This document shows, one piece after another, positions 1 through 8,162 of a stretch of DNA of 64,000 bases. Under the pieces are notes generated by a model, which saw only the letters and a list, made by a program, of their open reading frames with translations, made no database searches and was not told the origin of the DNA. Every line of letters begins with the position of its first letter. The first letter of the stretch is position 1. The translations under genes were made by a program, and so were the position numbers. Origin of the DNA: Archangiaceae bacterium (GTDB lineage Bacteria; Myxococcota; Myxococcia; Myxococcales; Myxococcaceae); the NCBI GenBank assembly GCA_016714225.1, contig JADJNS010000004.1, positions 310,001 to 374,000 of the forward strand, written 5' to 3'.

Positions 1-992
1 GCGTGCTGCGGCGGCCCGACTTTCCCGAGCACGAGGTCGCGCTCGCCAGGCGCCGCACGCTCGCGCAGCTGGCCAACGCCCTCGATGACCCCGATGACCT
101 CGCTGATCGCGCGCTGGTCGCGGCGGTCTTCGGCCAGCACCCCTACGGCCACGAGACCATCGGCAGCAAGGCCCACGTCGAGGCGATGACACGAAACGAT
201 CTGGTGCGCTTTCACCGCGAGCGGCTGGTGCCCCAGGGCGCGCACCTGTTCGTGGTCGGAGATGTCGACGGCAAGCGGGCGCTGGCCGCCATCGAGCGCG
301 TGCTGGGCGACTGGTCGGGCGAGAACAGCGGCCAGCTCGCGGTGCCGGTGTGGTCCGAGCTGGCCCGTAGCGGCGACGTGGTGATCGTCGACAAGCCCGA
401 GCAGACCCAGGCCCAGGTGCGCATCGCCGCCAAGGGCGTCTACCGCGGCCACCCCGATCATTCGGCGCTGATGGTGATGAACTCGGTGCTCGGCGGCAGC
501 TTCACCTCGCGCCTGATGCAAGAGATTCGGGTCAAGCGCGGCCTCACCTACGGCGCCGGCAGCCACTTCGATCAGCTGGCGCACGCCGGCACCTTCGCGG
601 TGTCGTCGTTCACCAAGACCGAGACGGTGCCCGAGCTGATCGACGTGGCGCTGGCCGAGGTGAAGAAGATGCGGGCGAAGGGGCCGAAGCCCGACGAGCT
701 CAGCAGCGCCCAGCGCTACATCTCGGGGCTGTACCCGGCGCGGCTCGAGACCAACGAGTCGATCGCCGCGGCGCTGGCCGACATGGCGCTGTACGGGCTG
801 CCCGCCGACTGGGTCGACCAGTACCGCGAGCGCATCGCGGCGGTGACCGTCAAGGTCGCCGCCGAGGCAGCGGCGAGGCACCTGCCCGACGATGACCAGG
901 TGATCGTGCTGGTCGGCAACGCCGAGCAGCTCAAGCCCCAGGTCGAGGGCTACGGCCGGGTGTCGGTGGTGCCGGCAGCGCAGCTCGAGTGA
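1..992 (+). CDS. M16 family zinc peptidase-like protein, C-terminal part (5' end outside window)
   Basis: The frame is open from the first base, so the gene starts upstream of the window. What is visible is the second half of an M16 (pitrilysin/processing peptidase) protein: a first helical region, the GAHLFVVGDVD segment that ends one M16 repeat, then the C-terminal repeat with SRLMQEIRVKRGLTYGAG. The latter holds the Arg/Tyr pair that M16 enzymes use to bind substrate opposite the zinc site. The HxxEH zinc motif would lie in the missing N-terminal part, so activity cannot be judged. The stop overlaps the next gene's GTG by four bases (GTGA), so the two are probably co-transcribed. Any apparent GTG start at base 3 is internal to the protein. 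Confidence 0.85.
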   Translation, partial: VLRRPDFPEHEVALARRRTLAQLANALDDPDDLADRALVAAVFGQHPYGHETIGSKAHVEAMTRNDLVRFHRERLVPQGAHLFVVGDVDGKRALAAIERVLGDWSGENSGQLAVPVWSELARSGDVVIVDKPEQTQAQVRIAAKGVYRGHPDHSALMVMNSVLGGSFTSRLMQEIRVKRGLTYGAGSHFDQLAHAGTFAVSSFTKTETVPELIDVALAEVKKMRAKGPKPDELSSAQRYISGLYPARLETNESIAAALADMALYGLPADWVDQYRERIAAVTVKVAAEAAARHLPDDDQVIVLVGNAEQLKPQVEGYGRVSVVPAAQLE

Positions 993-1612
993 AGGTGCTG
1001 CTCGAACAGGGCGGTGTGCTGGTGGTCGACAAGCCACCGGGCATCGCCGTGATCCCCGGCCGGGGCGAGGGCCCCAACCTGCGGGCGCTCTACGAGGCCG
1101 AGCGGGCCCAGAAGCTGTGGGTGGTGCACCGGCTCGATCGCGACACCAGCGGGGTGCTGGTGTTCGCCCTGAACCCCGACGCGCACCGCGCCTGGTCGAT
1201 GGCGTTCGAGCACGGCGAAGTGAAGAAGCGTTACCTGGCGCTGGTCGAGGGGCAGCTCGAGCGCGAGCGGCTGCTCGACTGGCCCATCGGCCCGGCGCGC
1301 AAGGGCCGCATGAAGGTCTCGGCGCAGGGCAAAGAGGCTCGCACCGTGGTGCGCCCACTCGAGCGCTTCGAGCGGGCCACCCTGGTCGAGGCCGAGCCGC
1401 TGACCGGGCGCAGCCACCAGATTCGCGTGCACCTCTCGCACGCCGGGCACCCCCTGCTGTTCGATCACCAGTACCAGCACGGCGAGCAGAGCCCGCTCAT
1501 CGGCCGCACGCCCCTGCACGCCGCCCGGCTCGAGTGGGGTGGGGTGGTCGTCGAGTCTGCGCTTCCTGACGACATGCGGCAGGCGCTCACCGCCCTCGCG
1601 GCGAAGGCGTAA
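989..1612 (+). CDS. RluA-family RNA pseudouridine synthase
   Basis: Isomerises a uridine in rRNA or tRNA to pseudouridine. The 207-residue protein begins directly with the catalytic fold (VLVVDKPPG, as in RluA/RluC/TruC) and carries the signature HRLDRDTSG around residues 47-55, whose second Asp is the catalytic nucleophile. The second conserved block, LTGRSHQIRVHLSHAGHPL, is also intact. No N-terminal S4 RNA-binding domain is present, so it resembles RluA or TruC in size rather than RluC/RluD. Which RNA and position it modifies cannot be told from sequence. The GTG start overlaps the stop of the M16 gene by four bases. Confidence 0.9.
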   Translation: MKVLLEQGGVLVVDKPPGIAVIPGRGEGPNLRALYEAERAQKLWVVHRLDRDTSGVLVFALNPDAHRAWSMAFEHGEVKKRYLALVEGQLERERLLDWPIGPARKGRMKVSAQGKEARTVVRPLERFERATLVEAEPLTGRSHQIRVHLSHAGHPLLFDHQYQHGEQSPLIGRTPLHAARLEWGGVVVESALPDDMRQALTALAAKA

Positions 1613-1670
1613 CGCAAGGGCCTCAAAAGGCTCGACCGGTCGCGAGTCGTAGTACCGTCTGAAGGCTCAA

Positions 1671-3890
1671 ATGGACGCGCGAAAATTTCTGCAGTCGGTG
1701 GGCGCCGAGGTCTCCAGCGACTTCACCAAGAACCGCACGATCCTCTCGTTCGAAGAGTACGTGGCGCTGTTCGCGCAGTCGCCCAGAAACCAGGCGCGCA
1801 ACGCGGCGCAGTACCTCAAAGACGCGATCGATCACTTCGGCACCGACCAGGTGCCGCACCCCACCGGCAAGATTCGCCGCTTCAAGATCTTCGACTCGCC
1901 GGGCCCCGGCGAGGTGCGGGTGGCGGGGCAGGAAGAGGTGCAGAACGCCATCTACCGGCTGCTGGGCAACTTCGTGCGGGCCGGCCGCATCAACAAGCTG
2001 ATCCTGCTGCACGGGCCCAACGGCAGCGCCAAGTCGACCATCGTCGAGTGCCTGAAGCGGGGCATGGAGCTGTACTCGCAGACCCCCGAGGGCGCGCTCT
2101 ACACGTTCAACTGGATCTTCCCCAGCGAGAAGCTGGTGAAGGGCAACATCGGCTTCGGAGAGACCGGCGGCAAGGCGACCGGCGGCCTGCAGAGCTTCGC
2201 GCACCTCGAGGCCGAGAGCATCGACGTGCGCATGAGCAACCCGCTGCGCGAGCACCCGCTGTTCCTGGTGCCCAAGCCCGAGCGCAAGAAGCTGATCGAA
2301 GAGGCGATGGCCGGCAAGGGCGAGCTGGTGATCCCCTCGTACGTGCTCGAGGGCGAGCTGTCGGCGAAGAGCCGCCGCATCTTCGACGCGCTGCTCGCCT
2401 CGTACGAGGGCGACTACCTCAAGGTGCTGCGCCACGTGCAGGTCGAGCGCTTCTACGTGTCGCGGCGCTACCAGGTGGCGACCTGCGCGGTCGAGCCGCA
2501 GATGTCGGTCGACGCGGCGTACCACCAGGTCACCGCCGATCGCAGCCAGGCGAACATGCCTCCGGCGCTGCAGAACGTGATCCTCTTCGAGCCGCACGGC
2601 GCGCTGGTGAGCGCGAACCGCGGCCTCATCGAGTACAGCGATCTGCTCAAGCGCCCGCTCGAGGCGTTCAAGTACCTGCTGGGCGCCAGCGAGACCGGCG
2701 AGGTGCCGCTCGAGCACTTCATGCTGCAGCTCGACGAGGTGCTGATCGCCTCGGCCAACGAGAAGCACCTGAACGCGTTCAAAGAGCTGCCCGACTTCGC
2801 CTCGTTCAAGGGGCGCATCGAGCTGGTGCGGGTGCCCTACGTACGAAGGTGGAAGATCGAGCAGGAGATCTACGACGCGCAGGTGAACCCCATCACCGTG
2901 GGCCGGCACGTGGCGCCGCACGCCACCCGGGTCGCGGCGATGTGGGCCACCCTCACGCGCCTGAAGAAGCCGATTCCCGACCGGTACCCCCAAGAGGTGC
3001 GCACCCTGATCGAGCGACTCAGCCCGCTCGAGAAGCTCAGGCTCTATCAAGACGGCAGCGCCCCCGAGCGGCTGGCGCAGCAGCAGGCCAAGGAGCTCAA
3101 GAAGCACCTCTCGGCGCTCTACGAAGAGTCTGACGCGTACCCCAACTACGAGGGGCGCAGCGGCGCCTCGGCGCGCGAGATCAAGACCGCGCTCGCGAAC
3201 GCCGCGCAGAGCCCCGATCACGACGGGCTGCACCCCCTGGCGGTGCTCAAAGAGCTGGTGGCGCTCTGCAAAGACAAGAGCGTCTACGAGTTCCTCCAGC
3301 AAGAGGTGGTCGACGGGTACCATGACCACGAAGAGTTCGTGACCCTGGTCGAGAACGACTGGCTCGACGTGGTCGATCAAGAGGTGCGCGACTCGATGGG
3401 GCTGGTGTCCGAGCAGCAGTACCAAGAGCTCTTCGAGCGCTACGTGCAGACGGTCTCGAGCTGGGTGAAGGGCGAGCGGGTGCAGAACCGCCACACCGGC
3501 GCGATGGAGAAGGCCGACGAGACGCGCATGGGCGAGTTCGAGGGCTACGTGATGCCCAAGGGCGAAGACGCCAACGAGTTTCGCCGCGGGCTGATCGCCT
3601 CGATCGGCGCGCACAAGATCGACAACCCCGACGCGCAGCTCGACTACTCGCGCATCTTCCCCGACCTGTACCGCCGGCTGCGCGACCACTTCTACGAAGA
3701 GCGCAAGCGCACCCTGCGCAAGAACGTCGAGAACATTCTCAAGTACTTCTCCGACGAGAAGGGCACCCTGTCGGCGAAAGAGCAGTCGTTGGTGCGCACC
3801 ACGCTCGACGCGATGGCGAAGAAGTACGGCTACACCGACGCCTCGGCCCGCGACGCGATCGTCTTCCTGATGCGCCAGCGCTACGCCTGA
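1671..3890 (+). CDS. prkA: PrkA-type serine protein kinase (AAA domain)
   Basis: Homologue of Bacillus PrkA and E. coli YeaG, AAA+-type proteins reported to have serine kinase activity in starvation and sporulation. An N-terminal PrkA AAA domain holds a Walker A motif LLHGPNGSAKST near residue 110, followed by FNWIFPSEKL typical of the family. The C-terminal PrkA kinase domain follows and ends with VRTTLDAMAKKYGYTDASAR. At 739 residues it is longer than YeaG (about 640). The usual partners yeaH and spoVR are not adjacent. Instead an HPt-REC-REC gene starts four bases after the stop, suggesting coupling of this kinase to a phosphorelay. The ATG at 1671 matches the family N terminus; no strong Shine-Dalgarno is seen. 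Confidence 0.93.
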   Translation: MDARKFLQSVGAEVSSDFTKNRTILSFEEYVALFAQSPRNQARNAAQYLKDAIDHFGTDQVPHPTGKIRRFKIFDSPGPGEVRVAGQEEVQNAIYRLLGNFVRAGRINKLILLHGPNGSAKSTIVECLKRGMELYSQTPEGALYTFNWIFPSEKLVKGNIGFGETGGKATGGLQSFAHLEAESIDVRMSNPLREHPLFLVPKPERKKLIEEAMAGKGELVIPSYVLEGELSAKSRRIFDALLASYEGDYLKVLRHVQVERFYVSRRYQVATCAVEPQMSVDAAYHQVTADRSQANMPPALQNVILFEPHGALVSANRGLIEYSDLLKRPLEAFKYLLGASETGEVPLEHFMLQLDEVLIASANEKHLNAFKELPDFASFKGRIELVRVPYVRRWKIEQEIYDAQVNPITVGRHVAPHATRVAAMWATLTRLKKPIPDRYPQEVRTLIERLSPLEKLRLYQDGSAPERLAQQQAKELKKHLSALYEESDAYPNYEGRSGASAREIKTALANAAQSPDHDGLHPLAVLKELVALCKDKSVYEFLQQEVVDGYHDHEEFVTLVENDWLDVVDQEVRDSMGLVSEQQYQELFERYVQTVSSWVKGERVQNRHTGAMEKADETRMGEFEGYVMPKGEDANEFRRGLIASIGAHKIDNPDAQLDYSRIFPDLYRRLRDHFYEERKRTLRKNVENILKYFSDEKGTLSAKEQSLVRTTLDAMAKKYGYTDASARDAIVFLMRQRYA

Positions 3891-3894
3891 GCCG

Positions 3895-5064
3895 ATGCCT
3901 GCGAACGAGCTCTTCGCGGCGCTGCGAGAAGAGACGTTGCCGAGGCTCGCGCCTGCGCTCGAGGCGCTCGAGCGCGCCCGCCAGACCGGCAGCCCCGAGC
4001 ACCTGAAAACCGTGCGCGAGCTGATTCACAAGATCACCGGCACCGCGGGGGTGGTGGGGCTGATGGGGCTCTCGCAGCTCTGCCGCCTGGGCGAAGGGGT
4101 GGCGGTGCTGGGGCTCGATGGCGAGGCGAAGGTCGGCAAGCCGCTGTGCGATCTGCTCGAGTCGGTGCTGCGCGCCATCGAAGCCGCGCTCGAGCACCCG
4201 CCCGACGCGAAGCCGGCCGCGCCCGAGCTGCCGGCGCCTGCTCCTTCACCGTCGGTGGCGCGCACCGGGCCGGGCAGGGTGGTGGTGGCGAGCGACGAAG
4301 CGGTCAGCGCCAAGGTGCTGGTGCGCTCGCTCGAAGAGGCGGCCTTCGCGGTGCGCCGCACCTCGCTCGACGACGCGATCGAGCGGCTGCCCGACTGCGA
4401 AGTGGTGGTGGTCGACGTGCCGTCGAACGACCGCGGCCCCGAGCGCGCCAGGCACGCGCTCGAGAACGCTCACCGCCAGCACGTGCCGGTGCTGCTGGTG
4501 GCGAAGGGCGACGCCGCGGCGCCGGTGCTGGCCTCGCTGGCCGCCCGAGCGCACGGCCTGCTCACCAAGCCGGTGCGCCCCGACGAGCTCGACGCGAAGG
4601 TGAAAGAGCTGATCGCCCGCCGCCTCGCGGTGGCCGCCGCGCGCGCGAAAGCACCAACGGGCCAGGCCCCGGCCCAGCAGCCCAAGGTGCCGCTGAAGGT
4701 GCTGATCGTCGACGACAGCCGCGTCATTCGCGGCATCGTGCGCGAAGCGCTCAACGAAGTCGGAGTGACCACCTTCGAAGCCTCCGACGGCGCCGAAGCG
4801 CTGAAGGCCTTCGACCAGCACCAGCCCGACGCGGTGATCTCGGATCTCCAGATGCCCGGAGTCGACGGCACCACGCTGATGCGGCAGCTCCGCGCCCAGA
4901 ACCCGCAGCGAAGAGTGCCCATTCTGGTGCTCTCGGCCCTCGAAGACGACGCGTCGCGCCAGGCGGGCCTCTCTGCCGGAGCCGACGCCTACCTGGTGAA
5001 GTCGATCATCGACGGGCCAGCACTCCTGCGAGCGCTCAAGACCGCCGGCCTGCCTCTCCCGTAA
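3895..5064 (+). CDS. HPt-REC-REC phosphorelay protein
   Basis: Three signalling modules in 389 residues. Residues 1-105 form an HPt-like helical bundle with His45 in LIHKITGTAG as candidate phosphorylation site. A Pro/Ala linker follows. Residues about 125-230 look like a degenerate receiver (VVVASDEAVSAKVLVRSL at its start, LLTKPVRPDELDAKV at its end). Residues 267-385 are a canonical receiver with acidic pair Asp273/Asp274 (LIVDDSRVIR), phospho-acceptor Asp317 (VISDLQMPG) and the conserved Lys in AYLVKS. There is no DNA-binding or enzymatic output domain, so it probably relays or sequesters phosphate. It starts four bases after prkA stops, so the pair is almost certainly one operon. Confidence 0.88.
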   Translation: MPANELFAALREETLPRLAPALEALERARQTGSPEHLKTVRELIHKITGTAGVVGLMGLSQLCRLGEGVAVLGLDGEAKVGKPLCDLLESVLRAIEAALEHPPDAKPAAPELPAPAPSPSVARTGPGRVVVASDEAVSAKVLVRSLEEAAFAVRRTSLDDAIERLPDCEVVVVDVPSNDRGPERARHALENAHRQHVPVLLVAKGDAAAPVLASLAARAHGLLTKPVRPDELDAKVKELIARRLAVAAARAKAPTGQAPAQQPKVPLKVLIVDDSRVIRGIVREALNEVGVTTFEASDGAEALKAFDQHQPDAVISDLQMPGVDGTTLMRQLRAQNPQRRVPILVLSALEDDASRQAGLSAGADAYLVKSIIDGPALLRALKTAGLPLP

Positions 5065-5070
5065 CATGCC

Positions 5071-5152
5071 CGCGCCTGCGCCCGCGCCCGAAGCGCGGAG
5101 CCGGTAGGTCGAAGCCCGAAGACCCGAAGCCCGATCTCCCGAGCCTTCGGGT
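5071..5152 (+). repeat. Intergenic repeat copy A plus hairpin
   Basis: The 222-bp gap after the HPt-REC-REC gene has two recognisable parts. Bases 5071-5117 resemble bases 16647-16701: both contain gcgcccgcgcccg followed after 10-20 bases by ccggtNggtcgaagccc. Bases 5122-5129 (acccgaag) pair with 5145-5152 (cttcgggt) as an 8-bp stem with a 15-base loop. There is no T-tract, so terminator function is uncertain. The rest of the gap (5153-5286) shows no gene or clear motif. Confidence 0.4.
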
Positions 5153-5286
5153 GTCGCGCGAGGGTTTCAAGGAGCACCGTCGCTGAGCAGCCGGCTGCGC
5201 AGCGCTCTCGAGTGCCACCGCGCGGTTGATCGCGACCTGACTCGAGGTGGATCGCCTCACGCGCACGTCGCAACGAACCGCGCACC

Positions 5287-6129
5287 ATGACCCATCGCCC
5301 CCTCTCGTTCGCGCTCATCGTCGTCGCGCTCTCTCTCTCGTGCGGCGCTCCCCCCGTCACCCCGCTCCCCGACGGAGGCTCTGCAGGAGCGGGAGGAACA
5401 GGAGGCTCCGCAGCAGCAGCAGGCGGCGGAGCAGCAGGAGCAGGAGGAGGAGGCCAGGCGGGCGGCACCGGAGGCGGTCGCCCGGCCGACGAAGCAAAAG
5501 GCTTGTACATCAACGCGAGCCTGGGTCTGCGCCTGGTGCAGTCGCCCATCGCGAACGGCAGCGTGCCCGAAGGCGCGGTCTCGGGCACGGTGTTCGTCAG
5601 CCAGGGCGAGCACGGTGACGCGGTGCCGGCGAAGCTGACCCTCAACGGCGTCGAAGTTCCGCAGCAGACGGCGTTCGGCCTCTTCCTGGGCTACGACTTC
5701 GCGAAGGCGAACCTCTCGAGCATCAAGCCCGGTGAGCCGCTCACCGTGCACGCCGAGCTCGACGGCGGCTCGTCGACGCTGACCGTCGCCTGCCCGCCCG
5801 AGGTGCTCATCACCGCCCCGGCAGAAGGCACCCAGGCCTCGACCGGCGACCTGGTCACCGTGCAGTGGAGCGGCAGCGTCGATCACCAGACGCCCTTCAA
5901 GCCCGACATTCTGGTGTTCGGGTTCAACCCCGCGACCGGGGCGCACGTGCGCACCGACCTCGCCGACCGCATCGTCAGCGGCAAGACCAGCGACACCTTC
6001 GCGCTGCCCGACCCGAAGGGCCAGCCGCAGTGGTCGGTCGAGCTGCACGTGACCGGCGATCTCGCCCAGAACCCGGCGGGGGTGGGCTGGTGCGGCCTCG
6101 TGCGCCGCGTGCACCTCGTCGCGCAGTAG
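5287..6129 (+). CDS. Secreted lipoprotein with Gly/Ala-rich linker
   Basis: Predicted outer-envelope lipoprotein of 280 residues. A hydrophobic signal ends in the lipobox LSLSC with Cys19 as lipidation site. Residues about 28-65 are an almost pure Gly/Ala linker, common in myxobacterial surface lipoproteins. The remainder looks like two small beta-rich domains; one Cys near residue 175 and another in the C-terminal GWCGLVRR segment could form a disulfide. No family is recognised and no function is proposed. The linker is encoded by GGA and GCA codons in a near-microsatellite run (5382-5458), although GGA is otherwise rare for Gly in this window, suggesting slippage-driven expansion. It stands alone, convergent with the minus-strand kinase gene. 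Confidence 0.75.
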   Translation: MTHRPLSFALIVVALSLSCGAPPVTPLPDGGSAGAGGTGGSAAAAGGGAAGAGGGGQAGGTGGGRPADEAKGLYINASLGLRLVQSPIANGSVPEGAVSGTVFVSQGEHGDAVPAKLTLNGVEVPQQTAFGLFLGYDFAKANLSSIKPGEPLTVHAELDGGSSTLTVACPPEVLITAPAEGTQASTGDLVTVQWSGSVDHQTPFKPDILVFGFNPATGAHVRTDLADRIVSGKTSDTFALPDPKGQPQWSVELHVTGDLAQNPAGVGWCGLVRRVHLVAQ

Positions 6130-6149
6130 CGCGGCCCTGCCGACCCCGC

Positions 6150-7676
6150 TCAACCCTTCAGGCTCAGGGCCCGGTGCAGATACAGCCGCACGCGATCGAC
6201 CAGCTCGGCCGGCTCGAACGGCTTTCTCAAGAAGTCGTCTGCGCCGGCCTGCAGCCCCTTCGAGCGCTCTTCGATCGAGCACGCCGCCGACACGAAGATG
6301 ATGGGAATCTTCCTCAGCTCGGGGCGCGCCCGAATCTGCGAGCAGAGCTGGAACCCGTCCATGCCCGGCATGCGCACGTCGAGCACCAGCAGGTCGGGCC
6401 GCATCTGCTCGAGCACCTCGAGCGCCTCGGCCCCCGACTCGGCGTCGAGCACGCGGTGCCCCTCGGCCTTGAGCACGCCCTCGACCGCCATGCGCCCGAC
6501 CCGCGAGTCGTCGACCACCAGAATGGTGGCGGTGCGAGGCGCAGCGGCGGCGGCCTTGCCCGCGTCGACCTGCGCCGGCGGGGCCACCGTGCGGGTCGGC
6601 GAAGCGATCGCCGCCAGGCTCACGTGCGACGCCGACCCGGGCGAGGGCTGATCGGCCCCCTCGCGCAGCGCCTCGGCCGCCGAGCGAATGCGCGCCTCGT
6701 CTTGCTCTTCGGCGACGCTCAACATCGCCCGAATGCGCGCGATCGAATCGGCGAAGGTCGCCTCCATCCACACTGCGCGCTGCTCCTCGTCCATCAACGG
6801 CAGGGCGCTCTCGATGGCCTTGGCCATCTCGCGGCCGGTGGCGAAGCGCTTGCCGCGCTCTTTCTCGAGCGCCTTCATGGTGAGCGCGCTGAGCGCCTCG
6901 GGCACCTCGGGGTTCAACGCCCGCGGTGGGGGAGGCGCCTCGTGCAGCACCTTGTACATGGCGGCGGTGGGGTCTTGCCCGGTGAACACCCGCACCCCGG
7001 TGAGCAGCTCGTAGAGCACCGCGCCGGCCGCGAACAGATCGCTCGAGCCATCGAGGTCTTCGCCGCGCACCTGCTCGGGGCTCATGTAGCCGGCGCTGCC
7101 CTTCACCTGGCCGCCCTGCGTGCTGGCGAGGCTGCCCTTCGCTTTGGCGATGCCGAAGTCGATCACCTTGGTGTGGCCGGCGTACGTCAGCATCACGTTG
7201 CGCAGCGAGAGGTCGCGGTGCACTACCGGCAGGGGGCGCCCCGCCGGGCTGGTGAAGCTGTGCGCGTAGTGCAGCGCGGCGCACACGTCGCGCATGACCG
7301 CCGCGGCGAACGGCACCGGCAGCACGCCTCCCAGCTTGCGGGCCGCGCGGTTGATGCGCCCGAGGTCTTGGCCCTCGATGAACTCCATGGCGATGAAGAA
7401 GTCGGTGTTCGCCTCGGACAGCTCGAACACCTGGGCGATGTTCGCGTGCGAGAGCGCCGCCGAGATGCGCGCCTCGTCGAGGAACATCGCCACGAACTCA
7501 TCTTCCTGCCGGTAGGCCGGCAAGATGCGCTTCAGGGCGACGAACTTCCGGAAGCCGCCGGGCCCGGTGAAGTAGGCCAGAAACAGCTCGGCCATGCCCC
7601 CGGTGGCGAGCCGGGTGAGCACCTCATAACGACCGAGCTTCTCGGGCAGATCTGAAGGCACGCGCGCGGCGAGCAT
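6150..7676 (-). CDS. Ser/Thr protein kinase fused to a C-terminal receiver domain
   Basis: The N-terminal 290 residues are a Hanks-type kinase: glycine loop RLATGGMAELFLA, ATP-anchoring Lys in VALKRIL, catalytic loop HRDLSLRN, DFG motif IDFGIAKA and activation-segment SPEQ. After a linker (about 330-385) comes a receiver domain with acidic pair in ILVVDDSRVGR, phospho-acceptor Asp in LLVLDVRMPG, and LRKPFEPAEL containing the conserved Lys. There is no transmembrane segment, so it is cytoplasmic. Joining a Ser/Thr kinase to a receiver links eukaryotic-like and two-component signalling in one chain; the receiver may be regulated by a histidine kinase or itself be a kinase target. It is monocistronic or co-transcribed with the MqsA-like gene upstream (36-bp gap). 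Confidence 0.92.
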   Translation of the reverse strand: MLAARVPSDLPEKLGRYEVLTRLATGGMAELFLAYFTGPGGFRKFVALKRILPAYRQEDEFVAMFLDEARISAALSHANIAQVFELSEANTDFFIAMEFIEGQDLGRINRAARKLGGVLPVPFAAAVMRDVCAALHYAHSFTSPAGRPLPVVHRDLSLRNVMLTYAGHTKVIDFGIAKAKGSLASTQGGQVKGSAGYMSPEQVRGEDLDGSSDLFAAGAVLYELLTGVRVFTGQDPTAAMYKVLHEAPPPPRALNPEVPEALSALTMKALEKERGKRFATGREMAKAIESALPLMDEEQRAVWMEATFADSIARIRAMLSVAEEQDEARIRSAAEALREGADQPSPGSASHVSLAAIASPTRTVAPPAQVDAGKAAAAAPRTATILVVDDSRVGRMAVEGVLKAEGHRVLDAESGAEALEVLEQMRPDLLVLDVRMPGMDGFQLCSQIRARPELRKIPIIFVSAACSIEERSKGLQAGADDFLRKPFEPAELVDRVRLYLHRALSLKG

Positions 7677-7712
7677 ATTCGCGGGGCGACGACCTCACAC
7701 CAGCAAACGACG

Positions 7713-8114
7713 TCAGGCCTGACCGGGCCTCTTGCCGGTGATCACCAGCACCCGCAAGAGCCGCTCTTGCTGCACCCCCATCAGCTGCGGCGCGTCGAGG
7801 CTCTCCCAGGCGCCGGCCAGCGCTTCGGTGGCGCCGACCGTGTCGGCCAGCTCGACCCGGCTGAGGCCCACGAACTCGCGCAGGAACCGCACCTCGCGCG
7901 GATCGAGCCGATCGGTCTTGCGCGCGATGCACATCGCCACCTCGGTGCGCAGCGCGGGCGCCCGCGACAGGGTGATCTCGTGGTCGCCGCACCACGGGCA
8001 GTGGTGCACCGGCACCTCGTGCAAGATGACCGGGCCGCTCCCAGAGTCGTAACGAATCGACTGCCGGGTCTCGTGCGTGGGTGTCCCACACACCGAGCAG
8101 AGGTGTGTCGCCAT
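7713..8114 (-). CDS. MqsA/YgiT-like zinc-ribbon HTH protein
   Basis: A 133-residue protein. Two CxxC pairs (CSVCGT near residue 6 and CPWCGD near residue 39) make the zinc-binding YgiT/MqsA N-terminal domain. The C-terminal part, LREFVGLSRVELADTVGA, is an XRE-type helix-turn-helix like MqsA's DNA-binding domain. In E. coli MqsA is the antitoxin of MqsR. Here no small toxin gene lies on either side (kinase gene downstream, TldD-like gene upstream), so it is either an orphan antitoxin or a plain transcriptional regulator. The 48-bp gap to the TldD-like gene would allow co-transcription. Confidence 0.82.
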   Translation of the reverse strand: MATHLCSVCGTPTHETRQSIRYDSGSGPVILHEVPVHHCPWCGDHEITLSRAPALRTEVAMCIARKTDRLDPREVRFLREFVGLSRVELADTVGATEALAGAWESLDAPQLMGVQQERLLRVLVITGKRPGQA

Positions 8115-8162
8115 GTCGAGAAAGAGACACGGCCCCCCGCGGCGGTGGATCGGCGCGTGCCC

